NCBI GenBank assembly: GCA_026708265.1
Contig: JAPOVI010000235.1
Span: 1 to 42,711, forward strand
From: Acidobacteriota bacterium
GTDB lineage: Bacteria; Acidobacteriota; Vicinamibacteria; Vicinamibacterales; UBA8438
Direction of reading: 5' to 3'
DNA: 42,711 nt
The translations under genes and the position numbers were made by a program. The notes under the pieces were generated by a model. It had not been told where the DNA came from. It ran no database searches and was given only the letters and a program-made list of their open reading frames with translations. Each line of letters begins with the position of its first letter. Positions within the stretch are counted from its first letter, which is position 1. This document shows, one piece after another, positions 36,867-42,711 of the stretch.

Positions 36867-38243
36867 ATGCGTGGGCGCCCGCGTGCGTTGGACCGACGGG
36901 CTTTCCTCTCCCTGACCGGCGCGGCCTTCGGCGCCGCGCCCTTCCACGCCCTCGCCTGCCGTGCCGCGCGGAGCGACCTCCGGCCGATCCCCGGCGACCC
37001 CGCTCCGAGCGGCATCGACTACGGACCGCTGGCGCCCGTGCGGGACGAGACCACCCGCCTGCCGCTGCTGCAACTTCCGGCCGGCTTCCGCTATCGGTCC
37101 TTCGGCTGGATCGGCGACCCCCTGGAGCGCGGGTTGGCGACGCCCGGCCTGCACGACGGGATGGCCGCGTTCCCGGCCGGGGGGCGCCGCGTCTACCTCG
37201 TGCGCAACCACGAGCTCCGCGCCGGCCCTGCGATCGCGCCCCGGCCGATCTACGACCGGAACGGCTGCGGCGGCACGACCACCGTCGAGTTCGATACGGC
37301 GAGGGGCTCGGTCCGCAGGGCCTGGGTGAGCCTCGCCGGCACCGCCGTCAACTGCGCGGGCGGGCCGACCCCGTGGGGATCTTGGCTGACCTGCGAGGAG
37401 ACCGTGCTCGGTCCCGGGGGCGGGAACGATTTCGAGGAGCCGCACGGGTACGTCTTCGACGTCCCCGCGGACGGCAGGGCCACGGCCGAGCCGCTCCGCG
37501 CCATGGGACGCTTCGTGCACGAGGCGGTCGCGGTCGATCCGGACACCGGCATCGTCTACGAGACGGAGGATCAGCAGACCGCGGGCTTCTACCGCTTTCT
37601 CCCCGCGGAGCCCGGCAACCTCGCGGCGGGCGGCCGACTCGAGATGCTGGCCATCGCCGATGCGCCGGAGGCGGACCTGCGGGCGGGACAGAGGACCGGC
37701 GACTGGCGAAGGGTGGAGTGGGTGCCGATCGACGACCCCGACCCGGCCGACGCGGGCCCGAACAGCGTCTTCGCCCAGGGACGGGCGGGCGGCGGCGCCA
37801 CGTTCCGCCGGCTGGAGGGCATCTGGTACGGCGGCGGCCGGATGTACGTCGTCTCGACCGAGGGCGGCGACGTGCGGATGGGGCAGGTGTGGGAGTACGA
37901 GCCGGGCCGCGAGCGGCTGCGCCTCCTCTTCGAGTCGCCGGGGCCGGATGTGCTCGACATGCCCGACAATCTGTGCGTCAGCCCGCGCGGCGGCATCGTA
38001 CTGTGCGAGGACGGCCGGGACGGCAACTTCCTGCGCGGCCTGCGGACCGACGGCCGCATCTTCCCCTTCGCCCGCAACACCGTCGTCCTCGACGGCCGAC
38101 CGAACGGGATCAGCGGCGACTTCCGCTCCAGCGAGTTCGCCGGCGCCACGTTCAGTCCCGACGGGCGCTGGCTGTTCGTCAACGTGCAGATTCCCGGCGT
38201 CACCATCGCGATAACGGGCCCGTGGTCCGACGGGGCCCTCTGA
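36867..38243 (+). CDS. Tat-exported PhoX-like (DUF839) protein
   Basis: A 458-residue protein with a twin-arginine signal (LDRRAFLSLTGAAFGAA). The mature domain is a DUF839/PhoX-type propeller, a family that includes Ca/Fe-dependent alkaline phosphatases. Landmarks are GLHDGMAAFPAGGRRVYLVRNHE, NCAGGPTPWGSWLTCEET, GRFVHEAVAVDPDTGIVYETED, GIWYGGGRMYVVSTEGG, LDMPDNLCVSPRGGIVLCEDG and FAGATFSPDGRWLFVNVQ. The conserved CAGGxTPWGTWLxCEE and HEA blocks are the ones found in the short PhoX relatives. Activity on phosphate esters is possible but not demonstrated by sequence alone. The ATG at 36867 starts the Tat signal; no ribosome-binding site precedes it. Confidence 0.87.
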   Translation: MRGRPRALDRRAFLSLTGAAFGAAPFHALACRAARSDLRPIPGDPAPSGIDYGPLAPVRDETTRLPLLQLPAGFRYRSFGWIGDPLERGLATPGLHDGMAAFPAGGRRVYLVRNHELRAGPAIAPRPIYDRNGCGGTTTVEFDTARGSVRRAWVSLAGTAVNCAGGPTPWGSWLTCEETVLGPGGGNDFEEPHGYVFDVPADGRATAEPLRAMGRFVHEAVAVDPDTGIVYETEDQQTAGFYRFLPAEPGNLAAGGRLEMLAIADAPEADLRAGQRTGDWRRVEWVPIDDPDPADAGPNSVFAQGRAGGGATFRRLEGIWYGGGRMYVVSTEGGDVRMGQVWEYEPGRERLRLLFESPGPDVLDMPDNLCVSPRGGIVLCEDGRDGNFLRGLRTDGRIFPFARNTVVLDGRPNGISGDFRSSEFAGATFSPDGRWLFVNVQIPGVTIAITGPWSDGAL

Positions 38244-38259
38244 CCTCCCCAGCGACAGG

Positions 38260-41250
38260 ATGCGGACCCTCTTCTCGCGCCTGCTGAGCTCCGTGGCGTC
38301 CGTCCGGAGCGAGGAGACGACACCGGCCCTGCTGATGTTCGCCTACTCGTTCCTGGCGATGACGTCGTACAACATCGTCAAGCCGATCACGCGCGCGCAG
38401 TTCATAGAGGACCTCGGGGCCGACAACCTGCCCTACGTGCTGTTTGCCGCCGGTGTGTCCATCGGCGTCATCATGCACTTCTACACGAACGCGGTCCGCC
38501 GTGTCCCGCGCCAGCACGTGGTGCCGGTGACGCAGGCCGCCATCGTGGTGATCCTCGTCGCCTTCTGGGCGCTGCTCCGAACCGGCGCGGTCTGGGCGAC
38601 GATCGGCTTCTACCTCTTCGGCCTGATCCTCGGCATCCTGTTGATCAGCCAGTTCTGGACGCTGGCGAACGACATCTTCGACGCGCGGCAGGCGAAGCGG
38701 CTCTTCGGCTTCATCGGCGGCGGCGCCAGCCTGGGCGGCGCCGTCGGCGCCACCATCACCGCGACCGTCGTCGAGGCGGTCGGCCTGGAGCAGCTCCTCC
38801 TGGTGAGTGCGCTGGTCCTCGCGGGGTGCGCGGGCATCGTGCTGCTGGTGCTCCGCCGACACCACGTGGACGACGCCGCGTTCGATGCCTACGAGCGCGG
38901 GGTCGGGGGGCAGGAAGCGATCCGTCTCGTGACCGAGTCCCGCCCGCTGCGCATCCTGGCCCTCGCGGTCGGATTCGCGGCGGCCGGCGCGGCCGTCGTC
39001 GACCAGCAGCTCAGCATGGCGGCCGACGAGATGGGCGGGGGGAGCGGCGCCGCCATCGCGGCGTTCCTGGCCGAGGTCACCGCCTACCTGTCGATCGCAG
39101 GGTTCGTGGTGCAGGTGGCCCTCATCAGCCGCATCCACCGGACGGTCGGCATCGGCTTCGCCCTGCTCCTCCTGCCGCTCGGCTTCAGCGCCAGCGCCGC
39201 CGTCATCCTGGGCACCGGCGCGCTCTGGGCGGTGGCCGGGGCGCGGGTCCTGGGCACGACCCTGCGCTACACGCTCGACAAGACGACGCGGGAGGTGCTG
39301 TTCCTCCCGCTGTCGGCCGAGTTGCGGCACCGCGTGAAGCCGTTCATCGACGTCACGATGGACCGCTTCGCCAAGGCGGTGACGGCCTTGGTGCTGCTCG
39401 TGCTCATTCAACCGTGGGGCCTCGGGCTGGACTGGCGCCTGCTGAGCTACGCCACGCTGGCCATCACCGGGCTCTGGGTGGCCGTGGCGATCCGGGCCCG
39501 GCAGGAGTACCTGCGCTCGTTCCGGGAGAGCATCGACACCCAGGCCATCACGCCGGAGGCGGTCATGACGCCGGCCGCCGAGGCGGCTAGCGTCGAGACG
39601 CTCGTGGAGGAGCTGTCCAACCCGGACGCGACATCGGTGCTCTACGCCATCGACATGCTCGAGGCGATGGACAAGCCGCACCTCATCACGCCGCTCCTGC
39701 TGCGCCACGAGTCGGGGGCGGTCCGCGTGCGGGCCCTGCGCGCGCTGGCGTCGGGCCGCTCGCGCGTCGGCGAGCGCTGGAAGGGCACGGTCGAGCGGAT
39801 GACGCGCGACGACGACGTGGACGTGCGCGCGGCGGCGCTGGTCACCCTGGCGGTCCTGGACCACCGGGACGCCGCGGCCGTGATGCCCGACCACCTGGAC
39901 GTTCCCGAGCCCCGGGTGGTCGTGGCGGCAGCGGCGGCCCTGGCGCGCTCCACCGCGGAGGCCGACGTCGAGCGCGCCGAGTCGACGCTCCGGCGGCTCA
40001 TCGACGACACGCGCGCCACCGCGGTCGAGGGCCGGAAGGAGACGGCTCGGGCGCTTTCCCGCATCGACAATCCACGGTTCCGCGTCCTGCTGGTGCCCCT
40101 GCTGCACGACCACAACGTCGAGGTCGCGCTCGAGGCGATCCGCAGCGCGCGCGAGCTCGGGGCCTCGGACGGGCTGTTCCTGCCGGCGCTGTTCTCCCGG
40201 CTCGGGCACCGCGTCCTGCGGCACGCGGCGCGCGAGGCGCTCGTCGCCTGCGGGGAGGAGATCGTCCCCGCGCTCCGCTACGCGCTCGAGAACCCGCACG
40301 AGAACGCCTGGGTGCGACGCAACATCCCGGGCATCCTCGCCCGCGTGCCGGTCCAGGCCGCGGTGGATGCCCTCGTCGGCAGCCTCGACACCGGCGACGG
40401 CTTCCTGCGCTACAAGATCATCGCCGCTCTGGAGCACCTGCGGCGGGACCACGAACATCTGGTCGTCCCCCGGGCCGAGGTCGAAGAGCTGCTGATGCGC
40501 CAGTCCGCCGTCTACTGCAACGTGCTGACGCTCCGCCACAACCTGCTCTCGCAGGCCGACGGGCCGCACGACAGCGTGCTGGAGCGCGCCCTCGGCGAGC
40601 GCCTCGACCGCATACGCGACCGGATCTACCGGCTGCTCGGGGTGCTCCACGAGGTGGCCGACGTCATCGCGGCCCGGCACGCGATCGAGCGCGGCAACCC
40701 GAAGCGCCGCGCCCGGGCCGTCGAGTACCTCGACAACCTGCTGCGGGCGAACGCGCGGAAGCGCATCCTGCCGCTGATCGACGAGTCGCCGCCGGAGGCG
40801 AAGGTCGACCACGCGAACCACGTCCTCGGCACGAGGCCGCGCAACCTCGAGGACACGCTGGCCCAGTTGATCCACGACGACAACCCGGTGGTCGCGGCCA
40901 GCGCCGTCCACTACGTGGCGGGCCGCGAGCCGCTGCTGCCGCAACTCATCGACGACATCGAATGGGTGAGCCGGCACCGCGCGGCCACCCACCCGCGGGT
41001 CAGCGCCGCGGCGGACTGGGTGCTCTCGACGCGCGACCCTGCCCGGGCTCCCGCGGGCTCGGGCCGGGACGGGCTGCCGGTCGTGGAGCTGGCGGACCGC
41101 CTGGGACGCATCCCGATCTTCGAGTTCGTGTCGGTGGACGAGCTGTTCCGGGTCATCGAGTCCGGGCAGGAGGTGCACTACGCGGCAGGGCAGGCGGTCG
41201 GCGTGGAAGGCGCGACCGAGGCGGTGGAACTCGAAGACGATCCGCAATAA
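38260..41250 (+). CDS. Nucleotide-transporter-like membrane protein with HEAT repeats; C-terminus truncated
   Basis: The open frame encodes 996 residues, of which about 979 look authentic. Residues 1-430 form a polytopic transporter domain of the ATP/ADP translocase (NTT/Tlc) type (TPALLMFAYSFLAMTSYNIVKPI, LYFFGL-like helices, FDARQAKRLFGFIGGGASLGG, LDKTTREVLFLPLSAELRHRVKPFIDV). From about 450 to 900 it has repeating HEAT-like helices (ALRALASG, RAAALVTLAVLDHRD). A cyclic-nucleotide-binding domain then begins (FEFVSVDELFRVIESGQEVHYAAGQAV) but stops after its first strands. The last 17 codons are antisense or junction sequence. The full-length family would have about 100 more residues. It starts 16 bp after the PhoX-like stop. 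Confidence 0.82.
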   Translation: MRTLFSRLLSSVASVRSEETTPALLMFAYSFLAMTSYNIVKPITRAQFIEDLGADNLPYVLFAAGVSIGVIMHFYTNAVRRVPRQHVVPVTQAAIVVILVAFWALLRTGAVWATIGFYLFGLILGILLISQFWTLANDIFDARQAKRLFGFIGGGASLGGAVGATITATVVEAVGLEQLLLVSALVLAGCAGIVLLVLRRHHVDDAAFDAYERGVGGQEAIRLVTESRPLRILALAVGFAAAGAAVVDQQLSMAADEMGGGSGAAIAAFLAEVTAYLSIAGFVVQVALISRIHRTVGIGFALLLLPLGFSASAAVILGTGALWAVAGARVLGTTLRYTLDKTTREVLFLPLSAELRHRVKPFIDVTMDRFAKAVTALVLLVLIQPWGLGLDWRLLSYATLAITGLWVAVAIRARQEYLRSFRESIDTQAITPEAVMTPAAEAASVETLVEELSNPDATSVLYAIDMLEAMDKPHLITPLLLRHESGAVRVRALRALASGRSRVGERWKGTVERMTRDDDVDVRAAALVTLAVLDHRDAAAVMPDHLDVPEPRVVVAAAAALARSTAEADVERAESTLRRLIDDTRATAVEGRKETARALSRIDNPRFRVLLVPLLHDHNVEVALEAIRSARELGASDGLFLPALFSRLGHRVLRHAAREALVACGEEIVPALRYALENPHENAWVRRNIPGILARVPVQAAVDALVGSLDTGDGFLRYKIIAALEHLRRDHEHLVVPRAEVEELLMRQSAVYCNVLTLRHNLLSQADGPHDSVLERALGERLDRIRDRIYRLLGVLHEVADVIAARHAIERGNPKRRARAVEYLDNLLRANARKRILPLIDESPPEAKVDHANHVLGTRPRNLEDTLAQLIHDDNPVVAASAVHYVAGREPLLPQLIDDIEWVSRHRAATHPRVSAAADWVLSTRDPARAPAGSGRDGLPVVELADRLGRIPIFEFVSVDELFRVIESGQEVHYAAGQAVGVEGATEAVELEDDPQ
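41200..41229. other. Breakpoint joining two unrelated truncated genes
   Basis: Plus-strand protein homology ends after the codons for GQAV (to 41199). Minus-strand TraG homology is recognisable down to the codons for VFE (41230). The roughly 30 bp between belong clearly to neither. The two genes face each other and neither has its own stop codon. No inverted repeat, target duplication, tRNA or integrase was found at the join, so it does not look like the clean end of an integrative element. Confidence 0.75.
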
Positions 41251-42288
41251 CGGCACCCAGGTCTCGGCCTGCCGCCCGATTGCCCGGTAGGCGGCCGCGG
41301 TCTGCGCCTCGGCCCGGGCTTCCGTATAGGTCTGAAGCGCCGCCGCGTTGCCGGCCTCCGCCGCCCACTGCTCGCCCGCATCGTGAACCGCGTTGAGGAC
41401 CATCTGCTGGCGAAGGATCTCGGCGGCCGAGCGCGAGGCGCCGATCAGGAAGTCGTGGGCGGCGGGCAGCGCCGCCAGCAGCTCCGCGCGGGCAAGCGCC
41501 TGGGTCCTTGCGTCCGGGAAGATGCGGCGCCCGAACAATGTGCCGGCGCGCGTGATCTCGGCGGCCCACGCGGCGTTGAGCCGCGCGGCGCCGTCCCGGC
41601 AGGTGACGATGGCCTTGTCGACGGACGTCGCGCCCGTGGCACCCGCGGGCTGGCGTGTTGCGAACTCGAACATGCGCGCGGGCGAGGCGCCGGCCGACGG
41701 CGAGCCGGCGGCCGTGACCAGGTCCCAGACGTCCGTGCTCTCGCGGAGATCGTCGGCCGTGATGTGACCCAGCAGGAGCGCGTGGAAGACACACTGGCGG
41801 GTGAAGTTCCGGAGGTTTCGGGCGAAGACCGCGTCGGTCACCTCGAGCCGGGTCGCGGTGGCGGCGAGCCGCGCCCCAAAGATCAGCCCGTGGCGGTGGT
41901 AGACGAGGTCATCCGGGAGGGAGAAGGCCTGCTCCGTGAGGCGCATGAGCCCGTCACCCACTTGGCTTGTGACCGAGGCGAAGAGCGCGAGCCCGATCGG
42001 CACGTTCGCGACCACTGCCGGTGCCAGCGCCTCATCCAGCCGGTCGACCACCCGCACGGTCGCCCGCGGCACGATCATGGCGCCCCAGATCGCGACGAAG
42101 AGGAGGATCCACTTGGCGTTGTCGCGCCAGCTGCCGCCGAAGGCGGTGCGGAACACGATCCAGGCGACTCCGCCCGCACCGGCGAGTTGGGCAAGCGTGA
42201 CGTAGGCGCCGCCCGCCGTGATCGCTGCGACCGCGTTCAGAAGGTCGACCAGGTACGGCCCACCGCCGAGAGTGAAGAGCTCGTACAT
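41230..42288 (-). pseudogene. traG: traG N-terminal fragment (F-type conjugation), 3' end missing
   Basis: About 352 residues of a TraG-type inner-membrane protein of F-like type IV secretion, which contributes to pilus assembly and mating-pair stabilisation. The start MYELFTLGGG, the three or four hydrophobic segments (about 10-30, 35-50, 58-75, 95-110), SLPDDLVYHRHGLIFGARL, NFTRQCVFHALLLGHI and SVDKAIVTCRDGAARLNAAW are typical of the TraG N-terminal domain. Reading on past the join gives only antisense of the HEAT-repeat gene, so the remaining periplasmic part of TraG is absent. The start lies 9 bp after the traH stop, the order traH-traG being standard. Confidence 0.82.
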
Positions 42289-42297
42289 ATAAAGGTG

Positions 42298-42711
42298 TCA
42301 GCGCGACCCCGCGCCGGCGCCGCCGCGGGCGAACGCGAGAGCGGCGCGGAGGTCGGCCGAGAGGGCACCCGCGAGTTCAGTCTCGATGAGGCGAAGCTTC
42401 TCCACCACGGCAAGCGCCGTGTTGAAGCGCTCGAGCCCCTCGTGGCGGTGCCGGGCGAGCGCCGTGCGGTTGGCCCGAAGCCCCTCGCGCCAGCGCCGGA
42501 GTTGCTCGCCATCGGCGATGTCGAGAGTGCCGGCGCGCTCCTCGACCGTCCGGTGGAGGTCGGCGATCCACACCTGCAGAAGGTCGAGGGCGACGGCCTC
42601 GGCCAGCGCATCGATCTCCTGGTCGACCACCGCGCCGCGGTAGGCGGCCGCCGTGTTGGCGACGCGGTAGACGGGGAGCGTCGTGAGGTTGACGAGCCCC
42701 AGTGCGGCCGG
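42298..42711 (-). CDS. traH: traH C-terminal part (F-type conjugation), cut by the window edge
   Basis: The frame is open to the window edge; the visible part encodes 137 residues. It begins (in translation) with LGLVNLTTLPVYRVANTAAAYRG, then EIDALAEAVALDLLQVWIADL and a long helical end, finishing in a Gly/Ala tail. The TLPVYR block and the following VDxDALAExxALD-type helix match the C-terminus of TraH, a periplasmic pilus-assembly protein of F-type systems. An internal GTG at 42630 is not the true start. Together with traG it shows that this end derives from a conjugative plasmid or integrative element. Confidence 0.75.
   Translation of the reverse strand, partial: PAALGLVNLTTLPVYRVANTAAAYRGAVVDQEIDALAEAVALDLLQVWIADLHRTVEERAGTLDIADGEQLRRWREGLRANRTALARHRHEGLERFNTALAVVEKLRLIETELAGALSADLRAALAFARGGAGAGSR

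Noticed and set aside
31151..37520. Long minus-strand frames opposite czcA, the DUF4159, SpoIIE and PhoX-like genes
   Set aside because: Composition is dominated by His, Arg, Asp and Gln repeats typical of antisense frames in GC-rich genes; every plus-strand gene there has clear family motifs.
38200..41229. Continuation of the minus-strand traG frame over a further 1000 codons
   Set aside because: It is exactly antisense to the HEAT-repeat transporter gene, is full of His/Arg/Asp-rich low-complexity sequence, and loses TraG similarity at about 41,230. High GC keeps the frame open by chance.
41200..42711. Clean integration site of a conjugative element
   Set aside because: No tRNA, integrase, direct repeat or complete element end is visible, and traG itself is truncated.

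Overview
The window is very GC-rich coding DNA (roughly 70% or more by eye) with little space between genes and no tRNA, rRNA, CRISPR array or insertion sequence that I could find. The gene mix (WD40-like PD40 propeller protein, WYL regulator, AddAB, plant-type glutaminyl cyclase, several DUF4159 proteins, a MoxR/DUF58/BatA/DUF4175 row, a HEAT-repeat nucleotide-transporter-like protein) fits an Acidobacteriota genome, most likely Vicinamibacteria or a relative. This is inference from gene content, not from a phylogenetic marker.

Layout. 0-3 kb: a minus-strand pair, a WYL regulator followed by a membrane-anchored PD40 propeller protein. 3.1-11.2 kb: two small four-cysteine zinc-ribbon-like proteins, then addB and addA, a double-strand-break resection helicase-nuclease. 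11.2-15.7 kb: exported proteins in mixed orientation (Gly/Tyr-rich secreted protein, glutaminyl-peptide cyclotransferase, outer-membrane barrel, lipoprotein). 15.9-28.6 kb: a long plus-strand run of DUF4159, VWA membrane protein, a cysteine-free C13/caspase-like exported protein, a second DUF4159, MoxR ATPase, DUF58, BatA-like protein and DUF4175 coiled-coil membrane protein. 28.7-34.5 kb: a CzcCBA-type divalent-metal RND efflux operon. 34.6-38.2 kb: a third DUF4159 gene with its own promoter, a PAS-SpoIIE phosphatase and a Tat-exported PhoX-like protein. 38.3-41.2 kb: a nucleotide-transporter-like protein with HEAT repeats, cut off inside its cyclic-nucleotide-binding domain. 41.2-42.7 kb: a fragment of an F-type conjugation locus (traG, traH) in the opposite orientation.

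The best candidate for an undescribed system is the 15.9-28.6 kb block. A MoxR ATPase, a soluble DUF58 VWA protein and two membrane VWA proteins look like a chaperone-and-adaptor core. Around it sit two exported DUF4159 proteins, a protease-fold protein that contains no cysteine at all but has EF-hand-like loops, and a large coiled-coil membrane protein. A third DUF4159 paralogue lies 6 kb downstream behind the metal pump. The individual families are known, but their joint function is not, as far as I know.

The other point that needs attention is the join at about 41,200-41,230. Two unrelated genes, both truncated, meet there tail to tail. This is either a real rearrangement or an assembly chimera, so the last 1.5 kb should not be assumed to belong to the same replicon.
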